Part shown: positions 1 to 5,890 of the stretch, piece after piece | Layout: every line of letters begins with the position of its first letter | Position numbering within the stretch: the stretch's first letter is position 1 | Source of the DNA: Patescibacteria group bacterium | Lineage (GTDB): Bacteria; Patescibacteriota; Minisyncoccia; Minisyncoccales; CG1-02-41-26 | NCBI GenBank assembly: GCA_020148085.1 | Contig: JAHCRD010000016.1 | Coordinates: 1 to 9,795, forward strand | Length of the DNA stretch: 9,795 bases | Direction of reading: 5' to 3' | The notes under the pieces: generated by a model | Seen by the model: only the letters and a program-made list of their open reading frames with translations | Databases searched by the model: none | Told to the model about the DNA's origin: nothing | Translations under genes and position numbers: made by a program

Positions 1-1290
1 AGAAGGGGTCGTGGTGACGATAAAGCGGGGGTGATTTTCCCAGATTCCTTCCTGTTTTAACTGTTTCATATAATAATCCATTATCAAAAGAAATGAGTAA
101 GTTGGGTGGTAAACTGTAAATATCTTTTTCTCATCAATTTTGATATAATTAGCGCCCAAATTCTCAACTATTTTAACTCTATCTATTGACTCAACTTGGC
201 CAATAACTAATCTATCGCCATCTGGATCGGTTATTAAAATCACATAGCCAATCGGTTTATCTTTAAGATCATATTCAAAGCCTGCTGTTTTCACAACATC
301 CATAAGACAAAAATCACAAGACAAATCAAAAAACTCTCGTTTATGGGTCTGAGGATTTTCACGCCATATTTTACCAATGCCGTGATAAAAAGGATCTTCC
401 TCTTTGTTACGCCACTCAAATGCTTCTAAAATTCCTAACCTTTCTAAAATCGGCACCATAGTTTTGTACATACAACCACCGACAGTATCATACATTAATT
501 TAAATCCATTATTTATTGTTTCTTTAATTAAATTTAAATTAACATCTTTAGCTACACTCTTCTTGAGATGATCAACATACATATCATAACCATTAAAATC
601 CTCAGTGATCAACCGATGGTTCTCAGGAGCTAACTTAATAGTGAAACCCTTTGGGCTTTCTTTGGCCTGTTTAATTATCTCTTCAATTTTGGAAACGAAT
701 TTCAGAGACATTTCCGGCAAAAACTGACTACCCTGATTGTCTAAATCTTTTGTCGCTGTCTTACTACTAATAGCGTGGCTGGAAGTAACATATTCGCCTC
801 CATCGTAATCTAGCATAAAAATCAAAAAGGAGACCATCCAAACAGGAATTGTCTCTTTATTAAAAGGTAAATGGGTATAAATTCCCAAGGCAGCTTGAAG
901 CCGAGAGATAAGTTCTATATACGATTTAGTATTATAACGAACTTCTCCAGACACAATCTTATGAATAGGACGATCTTTTATTCTTTCTTTTAGCACCAAA
1001 GCTTTGCCCAATGTAGCTAAAACTACGCCTAACTGATTAATGGGGAAACGGGTATCCCAAGGATAAAGTATGTTTTGGGGTCCTCTAATGCCTCCTGTTG
1101 AGACTTTTGCCTCTTTTTTATAATTCACCAACCATTCTTCGAGCTGCCACTTCTCAATCAATTCTTTTGTTATGGTTAATTCTATTGCCTGAGGGTTTTC
1201 CAAATCAAAAATAGGTGTGACCTTAATATCCTCCGGAGTATTCTTTTCTACCGAATTTTGGTACTCTTTTTTTAATTCCTCAATATCCAT
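1..1290 (-). CDS. Phosphoglucomutase/phosphomannomutase family protein (alpha-D-phosphohexomutase), 3' end outside window
   Basis: The reading frame is open for 430 codons from the ATG at 1290-1288 to the left edge, so the C-terminus is missing. Three hallmarks of the alpha-D-phosphohexomutase superfamily are visible. These are an N-terminal STGGIRG motif (residues 64-70, compare GTSGIRG), a phosphoserine loop TSSH (Ser171 probably the phosphorylated residue, His172 next), and a metal-binding loop DPDGDR (355-360). A segment resembling the usual DP-F-G-NP region of domain 2 lies between them. The enzymes move phosphate between C1 and C6 of hexose phosphates through the phosphoserine and Mg2+. 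The metal loop usually lies near residue 240-250 in bacterial enzymes of about 450 residues, so this is a long form. The serine loop reads TSSHAIS, not TASHNP. The sugar-specificity loop and the phosphate-binding domain 4 lie outside the window, so glucose versus mannose specificity cannot be judged. It is divergent from rpsF and no Shine-Dalgarno is seen. Confidence 0.88.
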   Translation of the reverse strand, partial: MDIEELKKEYQNSVEKNTPEDIKVTPIFDLENPQAIELTITKELIEKWQLEEWLVNYKKEAKVSTGGIRGPQNILYPWDTRFPINQLGVVLATLGKALVLKERIKDRPIHKIVSGEVRYNTKSYIELISRLQAALGIYTHLPFNKETIPVWMVSFLIFMLDYDGGEYVTSSHAISSKTATKDLDNQGSQFLPEMSLKFVSKIEEIIKQAKESPKGFTIKLAPENHRLITEDFNGYDMYVDHLKKSVAKDVNLNLIKETINNGFKLMYDTVGGCMYKTMVPILERLGILEAFEWRNKEEDPFYHGIGKIWRENPQTHKREFFDLSCDFCLMDVVKTAGFEYDLKDKPIGYVILITDPDGDRLVIGQVESIDRVKIVENLGANYIKIDEKKIFTVYHPTYSFLLIMDYYMKQLKQEGIWENHPRFIVTTTPS

Positions 1291-1320
1291 AGGCGAAATT
1301 TTCTTTTATATATTATTATA
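1291..1320 (-). promoter_or_regulatory. Candidate promoter -10 for the phosphohexomutase gene
   Basis: On the minus strand a perfect TATAAT lies at 1320-1315, with 24 nt between it and the ATG at 1290. The -35 side is only a T-rich stretch around 1338-1343, so the match rests on the -10 box alone. The predicted leader is roughly 17-18 nt and holds no GGAG-like ribosome binding site. AT-rich DNA gives many chance TATAAT matches; the divergent gene arrangement is the main support. Confidence 0.45.
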
Positions 1321-1328
1321 CAAAAAAT

Positions 1329-1356
1329 TTGACATTAAAAAAGATATAATTACAAT
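1329..1356 (+). promoter_or_regulatory. Candidate promoter of the rpsF-ssb-rpsR operon
   Basis: TTGACA lies at 1329-1334. A perfect TATAAT at 1345-1350 is only 10 nt downstream, too short for a standard pair. TACAAT at 1351-1356 has a 16-nt spacer and pairs normally with the TTGACA. The first option puts the transcription start near 1357 (leader about 8 nt). The second puts it near 1363, two bases before the ATG at 1365, so the transcript would be nearly leaderless. No purine-rich ribosome binding site precedes the ATG in either case. Confidence 0.6.
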
Positions 1357-1364
1357 AAAAAGAT

Positions 1365-1757
1365 ATGACGCTTTACGAATTAACTTATTTAATTTCACCA
1401 GAATTAAAAGAGGGTGAGCTTGGAGATTTCTCTCAAAAAATCGATTCTTTAATTTCAAAAAATGGCAAAATTATAAAATCTGAAAGTCCAAAAAGAATAA
1501 ATCTCGCTTATCCTATCCAAAAAAAGGAAGCGGCATCTTTGGCAACTTTTGAGTTTCATTCTTCACCCCAGAAAATTGAGGGTTTGAAAAAAGAGTTTGA
1601 AAAAGAAAAGAAAATTTTAAGATTTTTATTGGTGAAAAGAAAAGGTATTGAAAGGATTAGAAAACCTAAAAAAATCAAAGAAGAAAAACTAATGCCGGAA
1701 AAAAAGGTCGAGTTAAAAGAAATAGAAGAAAAATTGGAAAAAATCCTTAAAGAATAA
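1365..1757 (+). CDS. rpsF: Small ribosomal subunit protein bS6
   Basis: The 130-residue product begins MTLYELTYLISPEL, matching the first strand of bS6 (compare M-x-x-YE-x-x-x-I-x-x-P-x-L), which fixes the start at 1365. The core continues through an RINLAYPI-like strand (44-51), an ATFEFHS strand (60-66) and the closing LRFLLVKR strand (85-92). bS6 binds 16S rRNA in the platform of the 30S subunit as a partner of bS18, encoded two genes downstream. The family core is about 95-100 residues. Here a Lys/Glu-rich tail of about 35 residues follows, predicted to be helical and ending in EIEEKLEKILKE. Charged tails on bS6 are common and variable (E. coli S6 carries an added glutamate tail), so this one may be unstructured or bind RNA. 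It is the first gene of a three-gene operon and the next gene starts 2 nt after its stop. Confidence 0.96.
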   Translation: MTLYELTYLISPELKEGELGDFSQKIDSLISKNGKIIKSESPKRINLAYPIQKKEAASLATFEFHSSPQKIEGLKKEFEKEKKILRFLLVKRKGIERIRKPKKIKEEKLMPEKKVELKEIEEKLEKILKE

Positions 1758-1759
1758 TT

Positions 1760-2266
1760 ATGAATTTAAATAAAGCTTTTGTTTTGGGAAACCTGACTCG
1801 AGATCCGGAGCAAAGAAACTTACCCTCAGGTCAACCTGTTGCTTCTTTTGGAGTAGCTACTAACCGTTTTTTTACTAACAAAAATCAAGAAAAGAAACAA
1901 GAAACAGAATTTCACAATGTAGTCACTTTTGGTAGATTAGCAGAGATTGCTTCCCAATACTTAAATAAAGGCTCTTTAGTTTTAATCGAGGGAAGGTTGA
2001 GAACAAGAAATTGGCAAGATTCTTCCGGGGTCAAGCATTATCGGACTGAGATTATTGCTGAAAGAATGCAGCTTGGACCAAAAGCTGCAAGCCGACCCCC
2101 TTCAAAAGCTCCAGAAACTTCAAAAATCCCAGCCGAAGACATTCCAATAATAGAAGAAAACTCTGACTCTCCAGTAAAGGAAGAAAAACCAAAGGACCAA
2201 AAAAATCCCAAAGGAAATCCTTCTCAAGACGAGAAGGAGATTGATGTTAAAGACATTCCGTTCTAA
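1760..2266 (+). CDS. ssb: Single-stranded DNA-binding protein
   Basis: The 168-residue protein has an N-terminal OB-fold (about 1-106): NKAFVLGNLTRDPE, then ASFGVATN (28-35), then the VVTFGRLAEIASQYLNKGSLVLIEGRL block (54-80). Trp85 in RTRNWQDSSG matches E. coli Trp88, one of the residues that stacks on ssDNA; the usual Trp54 position appears to be Phe51. Residues about 107-158 form a Pro/Lys/Glu/Ser-rich disordered linker. The last residues, IDVKDIPF, are the conserved SSB C-terminal tip (usually DDDIPF) that recruits repair and replication proteins. Here only one acidic residue directly precedes IPF, with Lys before it. A second similar motif, EDIPI, occurs inside the linker at 126-130. SSB protects ssDNA during replication and recombination. 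Its place between rpsF and rpsR is a widely conserved bacterial order. It starts 2 nt after the rpsF stop with no Shine-Dalgarno, so translational coupling is likely. Confidence 0.97.
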   Translation: MNLNKAFVLGNLTRDPEQRNLPSGQPVASFGVATNRFFTNKNQEKKQETEFHNVVTFGRLAEIASQYLNKGSLVLIEGRLRTRNWQDSSGVKHYRTEIIAERMQLGPKAASRPPSKAPETSKIPAEDIPIIEENSDSPVKEEKPKDQKNPKGNPSQDEKEIDVKDIPF

Positions 2267-2268
2267 AT

Positions 2269-2466
2269 ATGCATTGTTATTTCTGTCAACGTAATATCAA
2301 AGAAATTAATTTTCGAGACACCAAAGCTCTTGAAAGTTTTATGTCAGCTCTGGGGAAAATCAGGCCCAGAAAAAAAACTGGGCTTTGTGCCTTTCATCAA
2401 CGAAGATTAGCTCAGGCAATAAAAAGAGCCAGATTTTTAGCTCTCTTGCCCTACACTAAAGAGTAA
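2269..2466 (+). CDS. rpsR: Small ribosomal subunit protein bS18 (zinc-ribbon type)
   Basis: The 65-residue protein shows the bS18 signature: an N-terminal CYFC, a central GKIRPRKKTG (29-38), and the C-terminal helix HQRRLAQAIKRARFLALLPY (43-62). Cys3, Cys6, Cys40 and His43 could form a C4-like zinc site, the ancestral metal-binding form of bS18; this is inferred from residue spacing. bS18 sits beside bS6 on the 30S platform. It is shorter than the roughly 75 residues typical of E. coli, with almost nothing before the first Cys pair. It starts 2 nt after the ssb stop without a visible Shine-Dalgarno. In many bacteria rplI (bL9) follows next, but here recA converges from the other strand after only 3 nt, so there is no room for rplI. 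Confidence 0.96.
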   Translation: MHCYFCQRNIKEINFRDTKALESFMSALGKIRPRKKTGLCAFHQRRLAQAIKRARFLALLPYTKE

Positions 2467-2477
2467 AAATTACTCTT
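2459..2477. terminator. Stop-codon palindrome between convergent rpsR and recA
   Basis: An 8-bp perfect inverted repeat, AAGAGTAA (2459-2466) and TTACTCTT (2470-2477), with an AAA loop. It consists of the final codons and TAA stops of rpsR and recA, which converge with only 3 nt between them. On the plus strand it is followed by a T-rich CTTTTAT; on the minus strand the following TTTAG is weaker. With only two G-C pairs the hairpin is weak, so it is at best a bidirectional terminator candidate. It may simply reflect both genes ending in Glu-stop codons. Confidence 0.4.
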
Positions 2478-3468
2478 CTTTTATCTTCTGGATTATTGCT
2501 TTTTTTATTTCCTCCTCAAGTTTTGGGTTCTCTTTCAAAAATTCTCTCACTCCCTGTATCCCCTGGCCGATTTTTTTTGTTTCATATTGATACCAATTAC
2601 CTGCTTTTTTGATTACACCATATTCCAACCCGGTATTCAGGAGGTCAGCAGTTTTTGAAATCCCTTCGGCATGATAGATATCAAATTCAGCCGTCTTGAA
2701 GGGAGCAGCCACTTTATTTTTGACAATTTTTGCTTTAATTCTTGAACCAACGATTTGGTCTTTTTGTTTAATTTGAGCAATTCTGTTCAACTTTATTCGA
2801 ACCGAAGAATAAAACTTTAAAGCCATACCACCAGGAGTCGTTTCTGGTGAACCGAAGATAATTCCGATTTTCATTCTGGTTTGATTTAAGAAAATGACTA
2901 AAGTTTTAGTTTTAGAAACAATACTAGCTAACATTCTCAATGCCTGACTCATTAATCTTGCTTGACGGCCTATGTGCTGGTCACCAATCTCTCCTTCAAT
3001 CTCTGCTTTGGGAGTTAAAGCGGCAACCGAGTCAATAACAATAACATCAACTGCTCGGGACCGAATAAGGGTTTCAACAATTTGGAGGGCCTGTTCTCCA
3101 GAGTCGGGCTGGGAAATCAAAAGGTCGTTGACGTTAACGCCAATTTTTTTGGCATAATCTGGGTCTAAAGCATGCTCAGCATCAACGAAAGCTCCGACTC
3201 CTCCTTTCTTTTGAGCTTCAGCTAAAATATGGAGCGCCAAGGAGGTCTTGCCGGTCGCCTCAGGACCAAAAATCTCAATTACCCTTCCTCTTGGCACTCC
3301 CCCCACCCCCAAAGCTAAGTCCAAAGAAATGCTTCCGGTGGGAATGACATCAACATCAACTGGTCTTATGCCGGTTAATTTCATGATTGCTCCTTCACCA
3401 AATCTTTGTTTTATTTCTTCCATCGCCTCATCTAATCCTTTTTTATTTTCGCCTTTTTTCTTTGCCAT
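2470..3468 (-). CDS. recA: Recombinase RecA
   Basis: The 332-residue protein is a full bacterial RecA ATPase, which forms filaments on ssDNA, drives homologous strand exchange and triggers LexA self-cleavage where LexA exists. Visible motifs are: the Walker A P-loop GPEATGKT (68-75); DAEHALD (96-102), whose Glu98 corresponds to the catalytic Glu96 of E. coli; the Walker B VIVID (142-146); DNA-binding loop L1 around [14 protein letters not shown] (158-171); and loop L2 with NQTRMKIG and GSPETTPGG (195-214). The N-terminal helix is Lys-rich. E. coli RecA has 353 residues and an acidic C-terminal tail; here the protein ends in a mixed-charge IIQKIKEE without that tail. It is the last gene of the minus-strand group, 34 nt after ftsK, and has its own promoter candidate. 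Confidence 0.98.
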   Translation of the reverse strand: MAKKKGENKKGLDEAMEEIKQRFGEGAIMKLTGIRPVDVDVIPTGSISLDLALGVGGVPRGRVIEIFGPEATGKTSLALHILAEAQKKGGVGAFVDAEHALDPDYAKKIGVNVNDLLISQPDSGEQALQIVETLIRSRAVDVIVIDSVAALTPKAEIEGEIGDQHIGRQARLMSQALRMLASIVSKTKTLVIFLNQTRMKIGIIFGSPETTPGGMALKFYSSVRIKLNRIAQIKQKDQIVGSRIKAKIVKNKVAAPFKTAEFDIYHAEGISKTADLLNTGLEYGVIKKAGNWYQYETKKIGQGIQGVREFLKENPKLEEEIKKAIIQKIKEE

Positions 3469-3482
3469 GCTAACTTAAAGAT

Positions 3483-3506
3483 ATTATACTAAAGTCCAAA
3501 TGTCAA
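3483..3506 (-). promoter_or_regulatory. Candidate recA promoter overlapping the ftsK stop
   Basis: On the minus strand TTGACA lies at 3506-3501 (it contains the TGA stop of ftsK) and a perfect TATAAT at 3488-3483, 14 nt before the recA ATG. The 12-nt spacer is short for a standard promoter. With a 17-nt spacer the alternative -10 is TATCTT (3483-3478). The first option gives a leader of about 8 nt and the second is almost leaderless. No Shine-Dalgarno is present. recA could also be read through from ftsK. Confidence 0.5.
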
Positions 3507-3541
3507 AGCTCAAATTTTGGATTTTGGATTTTGTCATTTGG
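3496..3541. repeat. AT-rich inverted repeat covering the ftsK 3' end
   Basis: CCAAATGTCAAA (3496-3507) and TTTGTCATTTGG (3530-3541) are inverted copies with one mismatch in 12. The 22-nt loop contains a short tandem ATTTTGG repeat. The ftsK stop falls in the left arm and the last eight or so FtsK codons in the loop and right arm. The hairpin could lower read-through into recA, but no clean U-tract follows on the minus strand. Arrays of this ATTTTGG/ATTTGTC type look like a small dispersed intergenic repeat, though only one copy is in the window. Confidence 0.5.
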
Positions 3542-5695
3542 ATTTTCTCCTAAGTATACTTTTCTTGGTTTAGCTCCATCAGCAGGTCCCACTACTCTTT
3601 TCTCTTCTAACATATCCAGAAGTCGGGCGGCACGGGCGTAGCCAATTTTTAATCTCCTTTGTAAAAGAGAGGCTGAAGCTTTACGGTATTCAATGACCAC
3701 TCTTTTTGCCTCCTCATACAGAGGATCCTCTTCAAAAGAGATTTCTGGTAATTTCCCCTCTGTCTCTTGGAGTCCTCTCTCTAAACTCTCTTCTATTTCT
3801 TCTTTTTTTTCCTCTATATTCTCTTTTTCAATAAAATTAACTACTCTCTTAATCTCTTTGGTGGAAACAAAACTTCCTTGAATTCTCTTTGGTCGAGCGA
3901 GAGCCGGAGAAATGAAAAGCATATCTCCCCAGCCCAAAAGCTTTTCTGCTCCAGCCATGTCTAAAATAGTTCTTGAATCAACTTGAGAAGCAACCTGGAA
4001 AGCAATTCTTGAGGTAATATTGGCTTTGATTAAACCAGTAATTACCTCAACTGATGGTCGTTGGGTGGCGACAACCAAATGAATTCCGACTGCTCTGGCA
4101 AGTTGACTCAACCTGACAATTCCCCCTTCAACTTCTCTGCCTCGAGAAGCCATAAGGTCAGCTAACTCATCGATAATTAAAACAATATAGGGCATAACGG
4201 TGAATCCTTGCTCCTGTGTTTTTGGTTTTTCTTTCAAAAGTTTATTGTAACTCGAAATATCTCGAGTCCTGCTCTCGCTTAATATCTCAAACCTCCTTTC
4301 CATCTCTCCGGTTAACCAATTCAGAGCATTAACTGTTCTTTCCGCCGCAAAAATGACCGGAGTTAAAAGATGGGGAAGACGGTTATAAACTGGAAATTCT
4401 ACTCTTTTCGGGTCGATTAAAATTAATCTCAAGATTTTGGGAGAATTGCGATAAATTAAACTCAAAATTAAAGAGTTCAAGCAAATTGTTTTTCCAGAAC
4501 CGGTGGAACCTGCTACCAGAAAATGGGGCATCTTCCCTAAGTCCTGCAAAATCGGTCTTCCCATTACATCTTTCCCCAGACAGAATGTAAGAGGAAAAGA
4601 AGATTTTTGAAACTGCGGGGAACTAATTAAATTTCCTAATTTTACTTTAGCTCTGATTTTATTCGGAACCTCAATCCCCACCAAAGCTCTGCCAGGAATT
4701 GGAGCCTCAATTCTAATAGGATGGGAAGCCAAAGCTAAGGCCAGGTCATTGCTCAGAGTAATAATTCTTGAAAGTTTCACCCCCTCAGCAGGTTTCAAGG
4801 TGTATTGAGTGACGGTTGGGCCAATATTTACTTCGGACATCTCCACAGTAATACCAAAATTCTCTAAGGTTTTTTTAATAATTAGAGAGTTTGTCTCAAT
4901 ATCACCACTTGAAGGTGTCTCTTCTTTTGAATCCAAAAGTTCAATTAAAGGAAATTTATATTTACTTACTTCCTTTGGAAATTCAGGAGGTTGAGCTTCT
5001 ATTTGGCCCAGAACTCCTTCTTCTTTTTCTTCTTGAGGAAGGGTGGAGGGTGGCAAGTACTCTTTTTTCTTTTGGGAGATTTCAATTGGTTTGATTTCAA
5101 ATTTTGGTTTTTCTTTTTTAGAAACCTCGAGTTTTTCTTTTTCTCTTTCCTCTTTTTCTTCGAGAATTTTCTTGGCTAAAACTTTTCTCTTTGGCAGAAA
5201 TTCCCAAAGGATTAATCCGCCAATTAGTATTAAAGCTAAAAACACAATAATACTTACTGCAAATCCAAAATAATTTAAAAAAGGCCAAGCTACAATATAG
5301 CCAAGCCAGCCACCAGTTTTTTCAGCCAAATTTTGAGTTCCTAAAATTCCGGAAATCCCGATAATTAAAACTAAAAGCCCAGAAAAAATTGGGGCCGCAA
5401 TCCTCTTTTTTTGGGGCTTCAAAATCACCAACCCTCCCAGAACTAGCAAAAAAGGGATAAAAAATATTGTCTTGCCTACAAGAAATTCTAATCCCTTAAA
5501 AATTATTTGTCCCGCTCTTCCAGCTCTTTCAAAAAAAGAAAAAGTTATCACCAAACTCAAAATAAACATCAAAATCGCTCCAATCCACCTCCTTAATCTT
5601 AAAGTCAAAATAGGATACTTAAATGGTTTCTCTTTCGACTTAAGCTTCTTTTTCGGAGATCTCCTATTCTTTTTTCTTTTTTTCTTCTTAGCCAT
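3503..5695 (-). CDS. ftsK: DNA translocase FtsK/SpoIIIE
   Basis: The 730-residue protein starts at the ATG at 5695 (MAKKKKRKKNRR). An in-frame ATG 50 codons upstream at 5845 lies inside the intergenic repeat and is rejected. In order: a very basic N-terminus (1-36); about four membrane segments (roughly 37-54, 64-92, 99-118, 143-165); a charged Lys/Glu/Pro linker (170-250); the alpha/beta motor (about 265-620); and a winged-helix gamma domain (about 655-715). The motor shows the Walker A loop AGSTGSGKT (395-403) and the Walker B VLIIDELADLM (505-515), with ATQRPSVEVITGLIKANI nearby (543-560). The protein anchors at the division septum and pumps chromosomal DNA as a hexamer; the gamma domain normally reads polar KOPS/SRS sites. 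It is shorter than E. coli FtsK (1329 residues) because the linker is short, close to SpoIIIE in size. The final GENPNDKIQNPKFEL is encoded by an AT-rich repeat and looks like a run-on tail. Confidence 0.96.
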   Translation of the reverse strand: MAKKKKRKKNRRSPKKKLKSKEKPFKYPILTLRLRRWIGAILMFILSLVITFSFFERAGRAGQIIFKGLEFLVGKTIFFIPFLLVLGGLVILKPQKKRIAAPIFSGLLVLIIGISGILGTQNLAEKTGGWLGYIVAWPFLNYFGFAVSIIVFLALILIGGLILWEFLPKRKVLAKKILEEKEEREKEKLEVSKKEKPKFEIKPIEISQKKKEYLPPSTLPQEEKEEGVLGQIEAQPPEFPKEVSKYKFPLIELLDSKEETPSSGDIETNSLIIKKTLENFGITVEMSEVNIGPTVTQYTLKPAEGVKLSRIITLSNDLALALASHPIRIEAPIPGRALVGIEVPNKIRAKVKLGNLISSPQFQKSSFPLTFCLGKDVMGRPILQDLGKMPHFLVAGSTGSGKTICLNSLILSLIYRNSPKILRLILIDPKRVEFPVYNRLPHLLTPVIFAAERTVNALNWLTGEMERRFEILSESRTRDISSYNKLLKEKPKTQEQGFTVMPYIVLIIDELADLMASRGREVEGGIVRLSQLARAVGIHLVVATQRPSVEVITGLIKANITSRIAFQVASQVDSRTILDMAGAEKLLGWGDMLFISPALARPKRIQGSFVSTKEIKRVVNFIEKENIEEKKEEIEESLERGLQETEGKLPEISFEEDPLYEEAKRVVIEYRKASASLLQRRLKIGYARAARLLDMLEEKRVVGPADGAKPRKVYLGENPNDKIQNPKFEL

Positions 5696-5700
5696 TGGGC

Positions 5701-5732
5701 TACGAAATACGAAAGTATTACGAATATACGAA
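5701..5732 (+). repeat. Four TACGAA hexamers directly upstream of ftsK (array A)
   Basis: TACGAA occurs at 5701, 5708, 5719 and 5727 (start-to-start 7, 11 and 8 nt). In the coding sense it reads TTCGTA four times, and the last copy ends 5 nt before the ftsK ATG, where a ribosome binding site would normally be. Almost the same array, with spacing 7, 10 and 8 nt, precedes rpoC. It forms the left part of repeat copy A. Its role is unknown. Confidence 0.85.
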
Positions 5733-5738
5733 TAACTT

Positions 5739-5890
5739 TTAAGCCCGAGGGTAGTTTCCGAGGGGAGCATGGAGGGTGGGTGGGTGTGACCGAACATGAG
5801 AACCTTTATGCAGTTGGCGCTCAAGAAAATTATTCTGTCAAGCACCCGGATGACCGTTTGCTCCCCGAGGAAAGCTAGCCGAGGGCTAAC
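5739..5890 (+). ncRNA. Structured repeat element, copy A (rpoC-ftsK gap)
   Basis: This core matches copy B at 9505-9650 with about 14 mismatches and one 4-nt indel over roughly 132 aligned positions. Blocks 5746-5780 and 5849-5878 are identical to the other copy. On the plus strand the ends pair: AGCCC (5742-5746) with GGGCT (5883-5887); GA 5747-5748 opposite GA 5881-5882; UUUCC (5755-5759) with GGAAA (5869-5873); GA 5760-5761 opposite GA 5867-5868; GGGGAGCA (5762-5769) with UGCUCCCC (5859-5866). Inside, GGGUGU (5782-5787) can pair with GCACCC (5842-5847) and UUGG (5814-5817) with UCAA (5838-5841). It directly follows the rpoC stop codon. The sequence repeat is certain. That it is an RNA, and on this strand, is inferred; a DNA-level hairpin element (MITE-like) is the main alternative. 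I do not recognise a named family. Confidence 0.6.
5762..5784 (+). other. Potential G-quadruplex in repeat copy A
   Basis: Four guanine runs, at 5762-5765, 5774-5776, 5778-5780 and 5782-5784, are separated by loops of 8, 1 and 1 nt and fit a three-tier G-quadruplex. Copy B lacks one TGGG unit and so lacks the fourth run of three. The quadruplex would compete with the GGGGAGCA/UGCUCCCC stem. It lies on the template strand for ftsK transcription. Confidence 0.45.

Noticed and set aside
1217..1417. 66-codon plus-strand open frame
   Set aside because: It overlaps the phosphohexomutase start and the rpsF start and looks like an AT-rich shadow frame.
3248..3478. 76-codon plus-strand open frame opposite recA
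   Set aside because: Antisense shadow of the conserved RecA coding region; no recognisable protein features.
5472..5735. 87-codon plus-strand open frame opposite the ftsK 5' end
   Set aside because: Antisense to FtsK membrane segments and ends in the TACGAA array; composition reflects the opposite strand.
5701..5735. TACGAA arrays as a CRISPR-like repeat
   Set aside because: The units are 6 nt with 1-5 nt between them, far too short for CRISPR repeats and spacers.
5696..5845. 50-codon N-terminal extension of FtsK from the ATG at 5845
   Set aside because: It runs entirely through repeat copy A, has no FtsK similarity, and the Lys-rich MAKKKK start at 5695 is a typical FtsK N-terminus.
5867..5878. 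GAGGAAAGC as an RNase P RNA core motif
   Set aside because: It resembles the RNase P GAGGAAAGUC block, but no other RNase P elements are present and it is explained by the closing helix.
5739..5890. The element as an intrinsic terminator for rpoC
   Set aside because: On the minus strand no U-tract follows the hairpin, and the same element stands between rpoB and rpoC, which must be expressed together.
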